Below, piece after piece: positions 26,716 through 35,113 of a stretch of 64,000 bases of DNA. Source of the DNA: CAYXDR01 sp046498185 (lineage in GTDB: Bacteria > Desulfobacterota > DSM-4660 > Desulfatiglandales > Desulfatiglandaceae). The first letter of the stretch is position 1. Each line of letters starts with the position of its first letter. Under the pieces are notes generated by a model. It was not told the origin of the DNA. It was given only the letters and a program-made list of their open reading frames with translations, and did no database searches. The DNA is taken from assembly GCA_046498185.1 (NCBI GenBank), contig JAWOBE010000076.1, forward strand, positions 14,008 through 78,007, written 5' to 3'. A program made the translations under genes and the position numbers.

Positions 26716-27598
26716 GAAGCCTCAAACGGCATGCGTCCAATTCAGCCCGCACCCCAATCGGCAGCGCGATGTTGTCCAAGCCGTGTCCGAGAGGCAAACC
26801 TGAAGCCACCGGAACCCCGGAATCGGCCGTCACTTCGCCGAACATTTTATGTATTGCACTTATATCCCCACAATCAGTGAACCCGCCTGCCACCAAACCG
26901 GCTATCCTCTTCAGCTGCCCGCCCAGCGCCAGCTGGGTAAGCATCCTGTCGATCCGGTAAAGCTGCTCGCCCCGATCCTCCAGGAATAAGATGCATCCGT
27001 CCAAAGCCGGCATGAACGGGGTTCCCGCCAAGTGACATATCATCGTCAGGTTTCCCCCGACAAGAAGTCCCTCGGCAGCTCCTTCGCGAATCACGGGCCC
27101 CTTAAGAAACATCGAAGGAGACGAACGTCCCTGGAGCAAATCGAGCAACCCGTCCATCTGGTTGTTTCCCTTTTCCGCACAGTCCCTGATCATCGGACCG
27201 TGGAAGCCCACGAGACCTGTTTCTCTCCACACCGATAACAAGAGCGCGGTTATGTCGCTGTAGCCCACGATTATTTTGGGATGAGAACGGATAAAATTAA
27301 AGTTTAACATCCCAAGAAGGCGCATTGTTCCATAGCCGCCTCTGGCACAAAGAACCGCTTTGACCTCGGTGTCCGTAAACATTTCGTGAAGATCTTCGAG
27401 CCTGCTCTCGTCGTCAGCAGCGAGATACCCTTTTCTCTGATACAGGTGTCGCCCCAGGCGGATTTTAAATCCTCTCGCTTCGATCAATGAAAGACCGACG
27501 GAGGTTTCAGCTTCGAAAACGGGACCTGCAGGCGAAATCACGCCTATGGTGTCGCCGGGAAAAAGCCTTCCGGGTAAAAGGTTTTTTCTATTGGGCAT
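26687..27598 (-). CDS. ldcA: LD-carboxypeptidase, peptidase family S66
   Basis: Members cleave the terminal D-Ala of tetrapeptides in peptidoglycan recycling; the related MccF group acts on microcin C. The N-terminal GDTIGVISPAGPV, the nucleophile elbow VGYSDITALL with its Ser, the Glu in ILFLEDRGEQLYRIDR and the His in GLPLGHG form the S66 catalytic set. The ATG at 27598 is preferred over a TTG three codons earlier. It lies 24 bp after coaX and overlaps mfd by 29 nt. Confidence 0.88.
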   Translation of the reverse strand: MPNRKNLLPGRLFPGDTIGVISPAGPVFEAETSVGLSLIEARGFKIRLGRHLYQRKGYLAADDESRLEDLHEMFTDTEVKAVLCARGGYGTMRLLGMLNFNFIRSHPKIIVGYSDITALLLSVWRETGLVGFHGPMIRDCAEKGNNQMDGLLDLLQGRSSPSMFLKGPVIREGAAEGLLVGGNLTMICHLAGTPFMPALDGCILFLEDRGEQLYRIDRMLTQLALGGQLKRIAGLVAGGFTDCGDISAIHKMFGEVTADSGVPVASGLPLGHGLDNIALPIGVRAELDACRLRLRVTGKCFKE

Positions 27599-27622
27599 CG
27601 TATTCAACTTCCAGGGCCGTCC

Positions 27623-28399
27623 TCAAAATTTTTCCCTGTTACGCCGGTAGATGATCATCAAGCCCTCAAGGGTCAAAAACTCATCCACCCGGTGGACGGT
27701 TTCCGAAACATCGGATATCAACGGTGCAAGACCTCCCGTGGCCACCACCAGACAATTTTCGCCTGCTTCGGCCCACATCCGACGCACGATTCCGTCTACC
27801 AACCCGGCATAACCGTATATTATGCCGGCGTTCATGCAGCTGACGGTATCGGTCGCTATCACACGGCTTGGTTTCTTGAAAATTTCCACTCTGGGCAATT
27901 TAGACGCATGCTTGAACAAAGCTTCGCTGGATATGAAAACACCAGGCGCGATCACACCTCCTATGTATTCACCGCCACCGGTCACATAATCGAAAGTCGT
28001 TGCAGTGCCGAAGTCAACGACGATCAACGGCGCCGGATATTTGAAGAATGCCGCGACAGCGTTGACGATCCTGTCCGCACCGACTTCGTATCGGTTTTCG
28101 TGACGAATCTTGATCCCGGTATCCAGGTCAGGGCCTACCACCATGGGTTCGACCGAGAAATATTTTCCGGCGAATTTCAACACCGTGTCCAAAAAGGGTG
28201 GCACCACGCAGGAAACGATCACGCCTTCCACCTGCTTCATTCTCAACCCAGCGCATTGAAACAGGTTGCTGACCAGCACCGCAAGTTCATCGGCCGTTAA
28301 CTCGCGCTCTGTTCGAATTCTCCAATCTGCAATGATACGATTCTCTTCGGTGACTCCGAGCACTGTATTTGTATTGCCTACATCAATGCAGAAAAGCAT
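27623..28399 (-). CDS. coaX: Type III pantothenate kinase
   Basis: CoaX phosphorylates pantothenate in the first step of coenzyme A synthesis and is not inhibited by CoA. The ASKHA-fold motifs are visible: CIDVGNTNTVLGV at the N-terminus, the metal/ATP region VDFGTATTFDYV, and GGVIAPGVFISSEALF, with YEVGADRIVNAVAA before it. Length is 258 residues. The second of two tandem ATGs is chosen because GGAG lies 6 nt upstream of it. It sits 32 bp after folP; both are cofactor genes. Confidence 0.93.
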   Translation of the reverse strand: MLFCIDVGNTNTVLGVTEENRIIADWRIRTERELTADELAVLVSNLFQCAGLRMKQVEGVIVSCVVPPFLDTVLKFAGKYFSVEPMVVGPDLDTGIKIRHENRYEVGADRIVNAVAAFFKYPAPLIVVDFGTATTFDYVTGGGEYIGGVIAPGVFISSEALFKHASKLPRVEIFKKPSRVIATDTVSCMNAGIIYGYAGLVDGIVRRMWAEAGENCLVVATGGLAPLISDVSETVHRVDEFLTLEGLMIIYRRNREKF

Positions 28400-28431
28400 C
28401 ATCCGCTCCGCAACCGAAAAATTTACACGTT

Positions 28432-29277
28432 TTAGATCTTCTCTCGCATCACCGAGTCAATCACCCTGACCGCATCGACTGTCCCAGCAACATCATGCAT
28501 CCTTACGATACGGGCGCCCTTGAGTACGCAGGTAACGGCTGCGGCTATGCTTCCGATCACCCTTCCCGAAGGTTGAACGTCCAATATGTGGCCTATGAAT
28601 GATTTCCGGGAAGGCCCGGCCAGCAGTGGCTTACCCAGCGCGCCGAGTTCGTTGAAACGATTGATGATGCTGAGATTGTGCTCGAAGGTCTTACCGAAAC
28701 CGATTCCAGGGTCTAATATCAAGAGCTCTTCCGAAATACCCGCGGAAACCGCTCGTTTTACCGCATCCTGCAGGAAACCTTTGATCTCCCCCATCAGATT
28801 TTCATAGTGAGGCGCTTGTTGCATCGTTTCCGGACTGCCCTGCATATGCATCAAAACCACCGGTACCCTGGCGGCGGCCGCCACTCTGCCAAGGTTCGGA
28901 TCAAAACGCAGTGCACTGATGTCGTTTATCATCGACGCACCGGCTTCGAGGGCGGCCTCCGCCACCTCGGCCTTCGTAGTGTCTATACTGATTGGAATCT
29001 CAAGACAGGCAGCAAGTTCACGGATGACAGGCACGACCCGCTCAATTTCTTCGCCAGAGGAAACACCCCCCGAAAACGGCCTCGTGGACTCCCCGCCGAC
29101 ATCTATTATATCGGCTCCTTCAAGAGCCATTTCTCGACCTCGGGCGACAGCTTCTTTCCGGTTCAAGAAAAAACCGCCATCGGAAAAGGAATCGGGCGTG
29201 ACATTCAGAACGCCCATTACATGAGTCCTTTGATCCAGATCAAGCGTAAAACGCGACCATTTCAATCCGAAGCTCAT
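28432..29277 (-). CDS. folP: Dihydropteroate synthase
   Basis: FolP condenses p-aminobenzoate with dihydropterin pyrophosphate in folate synthesis and is the sulfonamide target. It has 281 residues in a TIM barrel with the two family signatures: VMGVLNVTPDSFSDGG and DIIDVGGESTRPF. Also present are the INDISALRF, LMHMQGSPETMQ and LDPGIGFGKTFEHNLSII segments and GPSRKSFIG. It is 31 bp downstream of ftsH, the same order as in many Proteobacteria. Confidence 0.95.
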   Translation of the reverse strand: MSFGLKWSRFTLDLDQRTHVMGVLNVTPDSFSDGGFFLNRKEAVARGREMALEGADIIDVGGESTRPFSGGVSSGEEIERVVPVIRELAACLEIPISIDTTKAEVAEAALEAGASMINDISALRFDPNLGRVAAAARVPVVLMHMQGSPETMQQAPHYENLMGEIKGFLQDAVKRAVSAGISEELLILDPGIGFGKTFEHNLSIINRFNELGALGKPLLAGPSRKSFIGHILDVQPSGRVIGSIAAAVTCVLKGARIVRMHDVAGTVDAVRVIDSVMREKI

Positions 29278-29308
29278 AACAAAAGCCCATCTACCCCGTG
29301 CAGCAAAA

Positions 29309-31132
29309 TCATGCCGGTTCCGCCTCTCCCTTGTTCCAGTCCGCGAACGCTTCCGGATTGCTCATTATCTCTTCGATGGCTTTACTGTCCAGAGTCTCCT
29401 TCTCAAGCAAAGCATGAGCCATCCGGTGAAGAGTGTTGATATTCTCTGTGAGAAGGCTGATGGACCGGTCGTATGCGGTTTTGACTATCTTAAGGACTTC
29501 GTTGTCTATTTTGCGTGCAGTTGATTCGCTGTAGTCCTTGTGCTGGCTGAATTCTCTGCCGAGAAATATCTGTTCGTCCTTCTTGCCGAAGGTCAAAGGA
29601 CCCAGTTCATCACTCATGCCGAAATTGCACACCATCTTCCGAGCCAAATCGGTTGCACGCTCGATGTCGTTTCCAGCACCCGTCGTCTGGGTGTGCAGAA
29701 CGATTTCCTCAGCTGCCCTGCCTCCCATGAGTATCGCAATCGTGTTAAGCAGATGGTCCTTAGGGTAAGTGTGCTTTTCGTCCACCGGAAGCTGTTGAGT
29801 CAATCCCAGAGCCCGCCCCCGAGGGATTATAGTCACTTTATGGATCGGGTCTGTCTCGGGGATCAGTTTAGCCACTATCGCATGCCCTGCCTCGTGATAG
29901 GCCGTCAGGTGCTTCTCCTGGTCGCTGATGATCATGCTTTTCCGTTCGGTTCCCATCAAGACCTTGTCTTTGGCATCCTCGAAATCCTCCATTTCCACCT
30001 GCTCTTTGCCGCGCCGCGCTGCCATTAAAGCGGCCTCGTTCACCATATTTTCGATGTCGGCGCCTGTAAATCCAGGGGTACCCCTTGCGAGCAGCGAGGG
30101 ATCTACATCGTCCGCGATCTGTTTTTTTCTCAGATAAACACGCACGATCTGTTCCCTGCCCCTGACGTCAGGGGCGGGTACCACCACCTGGCGGTCGAAC
30201 CTTCCGGGTCGCAACAGAGCTGGATCGAGCACGTCCGGCCGGTTTGTAGCCGAAATCAGAATGACGCCTTCGTTGGATTCGAAACCGTCCATTTCGACCA
30301 AGAGCTGGTTCAATGTCTGCTCCCGTTCATCATGACCACCACCGAGGCCGGCTCCCCTCTGGCGGCCGACTGCATCTATCTCGTCAATGAAAATAATGCA
30401 TGGGGCATGTTTTTTACCCTGGACGAAGAGGTCCCTAACCCTCGATGCACCAACCCCTACAAACATTTCGACGAAGTCCGAACCGCTGATGCTGAAAAAA
30501 GGGACATCGGCTTCCCCGGCGATCGCCCTGGCAAGCAGGGTCTTCCCGGTGCCGGGAGATCCCACCAGCAGCACACCTTTGGGGATTCTGCCTCCCAGGC
30601 GGGTAAAACGCTTAGGATCTCGAAGAAATTCAACTATCTCATGAAGCTCTTCCTTAGCCTCTTCAACGCCGGCCACATCTTCAAAGGTGACTTTTTCCTG
30701 GGATTCGCTCATCAACCTGGCTTTGCTCTTGCCGAACGAGAGCGCCTTTCCGCCGCCCACCTGCATCTGTCGCATGAAAAATATCCATACTCCTATCAGC
30801 AGCAGCATGGGCACCCATGAAAGAAAAACATGAAACCATGAAGAATCCTCCTCAGGTTTGGCGGAAATCTGAACTCCCTTATTTATCAAGAGCGAAACGA
30901 GTTCAGCGTCCCGGGGAGCATAAGTCTTGAAAGGTCCACGGGAAGAATTACCCGTTATGTGGTTTCCCTGAATTGTAACCTGGTTCACCGCATCATCTTC
31001 GACCATCCTCAGGAAATCACTGTAACTGACCGAAAGACTCGTCTGGGTGGGCTGCTTGAACACCTGGAACAGCATCACCATCATCAGGCTTATCACAAGC
31101 CACAGGGCGAGATTTTTATAAAAAGGATTCAA
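29309..31132 (-). CDS. ftsH: ATP-dependent zinc metalloprotease FtsH
   Basis: FtsH is a membrane-anchored AAA protease that degrades damaged membrane proteins and regulators such as sigma-32 and LpxC. It has two N-terminal membrane helices, AAA motifs (Walker A VGSPGTGKTLLARAIAG, Walker B IIFIDEIDAVG, SRH NRPDVLDPALLRPGRFDRQV) and the zinc protease motif HEAGH. The start is set at TTG 31132: GGAGG lies 10 nt before it and the product then begins NPFYKNLALWLVISLMM, as in relatives. The further-upstream TTG adds 12 residues that include the Shine-Dalgarno itself. Confidence 0.95.
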   Translation of the reverse strand: MNPFYKNLALWLVISLMMVMLFQVFKQPTQTSLSVSYSDFLRMVEDDAVNQVTIQGNHITGNSSRGPFKTYAPRDAELVSLLINKGVQISAKPEEDSSWFHVFLSWVPMLLLIGVWIFFMRQMQVGGGKALSFGKSKARLMSESQEKVTFEDVAGVEEAKEELHEIVEFLRDPKRFTRLGGRIPKGVLLVGSPGTGKTLLARAIAGEADVPFFSISGSDFVEMFVGVGASRVRDLFVQGKKHAPCIIFIDEIDAVGRQRGAGLGGGHDEREQTLNQLLVEMDGFESNEGVILISATNRPDVLDPALLRPGRFDRQVVVPAPDVRGREQIVRVYLRKKQIADDVDPSLLARGTPGFTGADIENMVNEAALMAARRGKEQVEMEDFEDAKDKVLMGTERKSMIISDQEKHLTAYHEAGHAIVAKLIPETDPIHKVTIIPRGRALGLTQQLPVDEKHTYPKDHLLNTIAILMGGRAAEEIVLHTQTTGAGNDIERATDLARKMVCNFGMSDELGPLTFGKKDEQIFLGREFSQHKDYSESTARKIDNEVLKIVKTAYDRSISLLTENINTLHRMAHALLEKETLDSKAIEEIMSNPEAFADWNKGEAEPA

Positions 31133-31201
31133 TTTCTGCGAACCTCCAGAAGCACATTGAAAATTCAATAACCCGTCCAGCCGGAAGACTTGACGGTAAA
31201 A

Positions 31202-31245
31202 GGCCAGGGAGGGGAATAGCCGTATGCTGCCCCATCGCCCTGGCC
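31202..31245. other. Inverted repeat in the ftsH upstream region
   Basis: The 377-bp divergent gap between ftsH and the DUF4301 gene (31133-31509) contains GGCCAGGGAGGGG (31202-31214) facing CCCCATCGCCCTGGCC (31230-31245), an 8-bp perfect stem with more pairing inside. It lies in the likely ftsH leader. A TATAAT on the minus strand at 31334-31329 is a candidate -10 with no convincing -35. No RpoH-type -10 was recognised. Confidence 0.35.
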
Positions 31246-31412
31246 GGCACGTCTTTCATTACGCCTGGTTTCCACACCGAAAATCCGGAGGGTACCGTCT
31301 GTACCGTGAACTGCGGACATTTAGTGCATATTATAAAAACATTTTCCGGGAATGCCACAAAAAAAGCAATAATCACACCGCCCTGATCCGTCCTCGATAT
31401 TTCTCATGGAGC

Positions 31413-31434
31413 AATTAAATAGCGGATTTAGAGC
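31413..31434 (+). repeat. Short dispersed repeat, copy 1
   Basis: This 22-base segment matches 62076-62097 at 19 of 22 positions, and the similarity continues weakly upstream (ATTTC..ATGGA). Both copies lie in divergent intergenic gaps. Confidence 0.35.
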
Positions 31435-31509
31435 CAGCCCCGGGACTGTACAGCTACCGACAATTTATTGTATTATATCAAATCTTAAATTTTTTTTCAC
31501 GGAGGAAAT

Positions 31510-33090
31510 ATGACGGAAGCGATTTTTTCAAAAGACGATATGGCTCAAATTTCATCCCGGGGGCTCAGTCACGAGGCCGTGCTGAATCAACTGGAGATAT
31601 TTAAACGAGGCCCCCGCTACACACATTTGATTCGACCCTGCACATCCGGGGACGGCATAACGACGATAGACGAACACCGCCGCGGTCTTTTCGAAAATGA
31701 GGCCGATAAAAGCGCTTCCCAAGGGCGGTGCATGAAATTCGTACCGGCATCGGGCGCCGCCACCAGAATGTTCAAATCTCCGCTGCGTGTGCTCGGCCGA
31801 CCGGAACGAGCCACCAGAGAAACTTTAAATATCCTTGAAAAACAGGGGTATAAAGCAGCCGCCGAAGTAAAAACCCTTATGGAGTCGATCGAGCGTTGCG
31901 CGTTTTACCCGGAGTTGAAACGGGTAATGGCATCGAAAGGTCTCGATATCGACTCCTCCCGGAAAGCCGGCGATTTCGAACCGGTCCTTCGGCACCTCGT
32001 CGGACCCGAAGGACTTGACTATGGCAATCTTCCCAAGGGGCTCCTGCTGTTCCACCGATACCCGGACGGCTCGCGCACCGCATTCGAAGAGCACCTGGTT
32101 GAATCGGTGGATTATGCTCAAGACAGCCGAAAGCACTGCCGCCTTCACTTCACCGTGTCTCAGGAACACATGGCCGGATTTCGAATTATTGCGGAAAAAG
32201 CTTCAGCGGAATACGGGCGATCCTTGACAGCCTCCTTCGATATAGGCTTTTCAACCCAGTCCCCGGATACAGACACGATAGCGGTTGACATGGAGAACCG
32301 CCCTTTCAGGCTCCCTGATGGAGGACTGCTGTTCAGACCCGGAGGCCACGGCGCACTCTTAGGAAATCTGGCCGCACTCGGTGGAGATATTGTATACATC
32401 AAAAACATTGACAACGTGGTTCCAGATCAACTGAAAGAGGAAACAGGCGGTTGGAAAAAAATAATCTGCGGGCTTCTGGTGGAAATACAACGCCGGGCGT
32501 TCGGCTGCCTGGAAAAACTTCTCTCCGGGGATCATAACAAGGAAACCATCGAATTCGCCGAAACGCTGTTTACCGAAGATCTCTCCGGCTATACCCCGGA
32601 AGGTTTTCACACATGGACGCTTGACCGAAAAGCTTCTTTTTTGATCGATGCTCTAAACCGCCCGATAAGGGTCTGCGGGATGGTCAAAAACGAAGGCGAA
32701 CCCGGCGGCGGTCCTTTCTGGGTAAAAGAAAGCGACGGCCGCGTATCGCTGCAGATCATAGAATCGGCTCAAGTGGACCCGGACTCGGCAGAGCAGCAGG
32801 CTTTGCTTAAGCAGGCAACCCATTTCAACCCGGTGGACCTGGTCTGCGGACTCAGGGATGTGCATGGCAGGTCTTTTGATCTGGAAAATTTCGTCGATCC
32901 CGATACCGCTCTTATATCCAAAAAATCCCGCGACGGAAAAGATCTGAAGGCGCTGGAGCATCCCGGGCTCTGGAACGGCGGAATGGCCGGCTGGTTAACC
33001 GTTTTTGTCGAGGTTCCTCTCTCCACATTCAACCCGGTCAAGACGGTAAATGACCTCCTTCGCCCGTCGCATCAAGCGGATAGCTTTTAG
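31510..33090 (+). CDS. DUF4301 family protein
   Basis: This 526-residue cytoplasmic protein of unknown function belongs to DUF4301. The segment KFVPASGAATRMFKSPL resembles the nucleotide-binding loop of GT-A-type nucleotidyltransferases. Further on are PKGLLLFHRYPDGSRTAFEEHL, RPGGHGALLGNLAAL and IDNVVPD, which also resemble sugar-nucleotidyltransferase motifs (a G-rich loop near the N-terminus and a D-containing metal region later). A nucleotidyl- or glycosyltransferase-like activity is inference only. The start follows GGAGG at 4 nt. It is divergent from ftsH with no operon partner. Confidence 0.8.
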   Translation: MTEAIFSKDDMAQISSRGLSHEAVLNQLEIFKRGPRYTHLIRPCTSGDGITTIDEHRRGLFENEADKSASQGRCMKFVPASGAATRMFKSPLRVLGRPERATRETLNILEKQGYKAAAEVKTLMESIERCAFYPELKRVMASKGLDIDSSRKAGDFEPVLRHLVGPEGLDYGNLPKGLLLFHRYPDGSRTAFEEHLVESVDYAQDSRKHCRLHFTVSQEHMAGFRIIAEKASAEYGRSLTASFDIGFSTQSPDTDTIAVDMENRPFRLPDGGLLFRPGGHGALLGNLAALGGDIVYIKNIDNVVPDQLKEETGGWKKIICGLLVEIQRRAFGCLEKLLSGDHNKETIEFAETLFTEDLSGYTPEGFHTWTLDRKASFLIDALNRPIRVCGMVKNEGEPGGGPFWVKESDGRVSLQIIESAQVDPDSAEQQALLKQATHFNPVDLVCGLRDVHGRSFDLENFVDPDTALISKKSRDGKDLKALEHPGLWNGGMAGWLTVFVEVPLSTFNPVKTVNDLLRPSHQADSF

Positions 33091-33152
33091 CTTTTAGCTG
33101 TTAGCTATTAGCTATTAGCTATTAGTTGTTAGCTGTTAGCTTTTAGCTATTA
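33081..33152 (+). repeat. Tandem heptamer repeat TTAGCTN
   Basis: About ten direct copies of a 7-bp unit (TTAGCTT, TTAGCTG, TTAGCTA and one TTAGTTG) start inside the last codons of the DUF4301 gene and run past its TAG stop (33088-33090). A further short run in the same sense (TATAGCTAAAA) lies near 33190. Element F carries reverse-complement pieces of the same unit (AACAGCTAAAAGCTA). Confidence 0.9.
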
Positions 33153-33212
33153 AACGATAAATATTAAGTCATAACGATCAAATTATAACTTATAGCTAAA
33201 AAAATAATTAAA

Positions 33213-33346
33213 TTATAAAAAGTCAAAACAACCCTGTCCCTCGGGGTCGGGGTCGCTGTCGGCGTCGGTATCGGACGTTGATCGGCGGCGTTTTCGACCC
33301 CGACGCCGATAAGGCGGGGATAGTACTTGTTACGAGGCCATCAAAA
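33213..33346. repeat. Dispersed TIR element, copy B
   Basis: The right tip on the minus strand reads TTTTGATGGCCTCGTAACAAG and matches the family tip. The left tip is degraded to ATTATAAAAAGTCAAAACAA. The interior contains GGGGTCGGGGTCGCTGTCGG and CGTCGGTATCGG facing TTCGACCCCGACGCCGATAA, able to form one long hairpin. It lies between the convergent DUF4301 and CRP/FNR genes; the right tip is 17 bp from the latter's stop. Confidence 0.85.
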
Positions 33347-33362
33347 CTGACAATAAATATAA

Positions 33363-34046
33363 TTACAACTTTCCTCCTGAGACTGCGAGCAACTCCAGTT
33401 TTTCGCGGTCCAGAATGCGGATAGAGGCTCCATCTATGGAAATAAATCCACGATTGCTCATACGGCCCAGAATCCGGGAAAGGGTTTCAGGGATGGTTCC
33501 CAGCAATGCAGCCAGCTGGCTTTTGGTTATGTCCAGTTCCAGACTGCTTGCCCCGCCGAGTCTATCGCTCAGGTAAAGCATATAGGCTGCGACCCTTCCC
33601 GGGACCTCTTTGAGCGAAAGGTCCTCCACCATGCGCGTGAAGATGCGGAGCCTCACAGAAAGAACCGCAAGCATGTTGAGGGCGAGCTCAGGATTTGACT
33701 TTATCAGAGAAAGAAAAGCTTCCCGCGGGAAAAATAAAACACGGGCCGCTTCGAGAGTTTGTGCACCGGCCGGAAAGTGTTTCCCCGAAAAAAGCGCCAC
33801 TTCTCCGAACGGCTCTCCAGGACCGAAAATATGAAGGATTTGCTCTTTCCCATCGGGGCTCAGCTTGAATATTTTGATCCTTCCCGATGCAAGTACATAA
33901 AAGCCATCTCCCTCATCGCCTTCGGAAAAGACAACAGTCCCTTTGGAAATCTCACGAATTACCGCTATACCCCCGACCTGGACAAGCTGACTCTCCGGGA
34001 GGCCATCAAAAAACGGCACCATCGATAGTATCCGCAGCAGGTTCAT
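33363..34046 (-). CDS. CRP/FNR-family transcriptional regulator
   Basis: This 227-residue regulator has an N-terminal cyclic-nucleotide-type beta-roll (GTVVFSEGDEGDGFYVLASG, FGPGEPFGEVALFSG) and a C-terminal winged helix with recognition segment GTIPETLSRILGRM. The E..SR pattern is that of FNR-type proteins reading TTGA half-sites. It has no cysteine, so it is not an iron-sulfur FNR, and the cAMP-binding Arg-Ser of CRP is not evident. A heme- or NO-sensing HcpR/DNR-like role is possible but unproven. The start follows AGGAG; the longer frame to 34064 is rejected. A perfect candidate operator lies upstream. Confidence 0.88.
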   Translation of the reverse strand: MNLLRILSMVPFFDGLPESQLVQVGGIAVIREISKGTVVFSEGDEGDGFYVLASGRIKIFKLSPDGKEQILHIFGPGEPFGEVALFSGKHFPAGAQTLEAARVLFFPREAFLSLIKSNPELALNMLAVLSVRLRIFTRMVEDLSLKEVPGRVAAYMLYLSDRLGGASSLELDITKSQLAALLGTIPETLSRILGRMSNRGFISIDGASIRILDREKLELLAVSGGKL

Positions 34047-34158
34047 GTATTCTCCTGTGTGCATTTAACGCCAAAACACATTCAGCTCTCGCCACGCCGT
34101 CAGCCCAGATCGGTTGCATTTAAAATCTCGTCTATATCTTTACTTTTTTCACCAACTT

Positions 34159-34172
34159 TTGACCTAAGTCAA
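34159..34172. promoter_or_regulatory. CRP/FNR-type operator TTGAC-N4-GTCAA
   Basis: TTGACCTAAGTCAA is a perfect 5+5 palindrome with the 4-nt spacing of FNR/HcpR sites, between the divergent regulator and the HD-like gene. It lies 97 bp from the HD gene ATG and 113 bp from the regulator ATG. An AAATTA/TTATGT -10 candidate at 34195-34203 would put the site near -41 to -45 for the plus-strand gene, an activating position. Confidence 0.65.
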
Positions 34173-34268
34173 GGACTTGTTTTGCTGTTTTTGGAAATTA
34201 TGTTTGAAAAGGTCCGCCGGCATCCGTCTAAATGACTGGAACTTTCAGCCGGAGAAAGGGGAATAAAA

Positions 34269-34958
34269 ATGAAATGCCCAGGACAGGACAGCAGATATTG
34301 GAAACCCGGGGCAATATTCGAAGAACCTTGTCCTCATTGCGGGACAATGCTGGAATTCTTTAAAGATGATGTTTCCAGGATATGCAAAAAATGCGGGAAC
34401 CGCATCGTCAACCCACATATGGATTTCGGATGTGCCGCCTACTGTCGACACGCGGCCAAATGCTTTGGCTCGTTGCCGCCCGAAGCCGTTGCAGGAAGAG
34501 ATGAGTTGATCAAACAGCGCATAGCATTCGAAGTAAAAAAGACTCTCGGAAAAGACTTCAGGAGCATAGGGCGCTCAGCGAGGGCCGCTGCATATGCCGA
34601 ACGCCTGGCCAGGGAGGAAAGCGGGGATACTGCGGTGATCACCGCCGCTTCCTATCTGATTTATGTAGATACCGGAGCCGCGAGGGAAATTCTGGAACAT
34701 GTTGGCGCTCCTGCGGAAATGACCGATGAAATACTGGATATCGTCAGTCACCTGAACCAGCCGGGAGAAGATGGATCAACCAACTTTAAGGTTGTTTCCG
34801 ATGCAGGACTCCTCTCACGGATAGAGGCTGAATTGAATTCGGCCAAAACACAACCCGGAAAAATCGACGGCCTGGTATCACTGTTGGTCACCGGCACAGG
34901 GGAAAAAATAGGCCGGGAGCTGCTTGATGAATTCGAAAACCAAAAAATTAACAATTGA
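34269..34958 (+). CDS. Zinc-ribbon plus degenerate HD-domain protein
   Basis: This 229-residue protein starts with a zinc ribbon (CPHCGTMLEFF, CKKCGNRI), followed by GCAAYCRHAAKC and a helical HD-superfamily region. The HD signature usually reads YLHDIG at the position where this protein has YLIYVDTG, and later HHSPGED-like residues read SHLNQPGEDGSTNFKVVSDAGLL. The metal-binding His-Asp pair therefore appears lost. Intact relatives are annotated as phosphohydrolases; this one may be regulatory or inactive. It is divergent from the CRP/FNR regulator across the operator. Its TGA stop lies inside the tip of element C. Confidence 0.75.
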   Translation: MKCPGQDSRYWKPGAIFEEPCPHCGTMLEFFKDDVSRICKKCGNRIVNPHMDFGCAAYCRHAAKCFGSLPPEAVAGRDELIKQRIAFEVKKTLGKDFRSIGRSARAAAYAERLAREESGDTAVITAASYLIYVDTGAAREILEHVGAPAEMTDEILDIVSHLNQPGEDGSTNFKVVSDAGLLSRIEAELNSAKTQPGKIDGLVSLLVTGTGEKIGRELLDEFENQKINN

Positions 34959-35097
34959 CGGCTTTGTAAGAAGTCAAAACAACGATGTCCCTCGGGGTCG
35001 GGGTCGCTATCGGCGTCGGTATCGGACGTTGACTGACGACCCTTTCGACCCCGACGCCGATAAGGCAGGCATGCTACTTTTTACTAAGCCATCACAA
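34955..35097. repeat. Dispersed TIR element, copy C
   Basis: The tips are TTGACGGCTTTGTAAGAAGTC (left, written in two parts: TTGACGGCTTTGTAAG then AAGTC) and, on the minus strand, TTGTGATGGCTTAGTAAAAAG. The interior again has GGGGTCGGGGTCGC and TATCGGCGTCGGTATCGG arms facing TTCGACCCCGACGCCGATAA. The TGA within the left tip is the stop codon of the HD-like gene. Confidence 0.9.
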
Positions 35098-35113
35098 TTA
35101 AAGGAAAAAATAA

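Noticed and set aside
27692..29439. Long plus-strand frames opposite coaX and folP
   Set aside because: They mirror conserved enzymes on the minus strand, have no Shine-Dalgarno and no recognisable domain.
31329..31334. Heat-shock (RpoH) promoter for ftsH
   Set aside because: Only a TATAAT-like -10 is visible; the CTTGAA and CCCCAT-type elements of sigma-32 promoters were not found.
33213..33346. CRISPR-like array
   Set aside because: Direct repeats here are 6-7 bp microsatellite units without spacers, and no cas genes are present.
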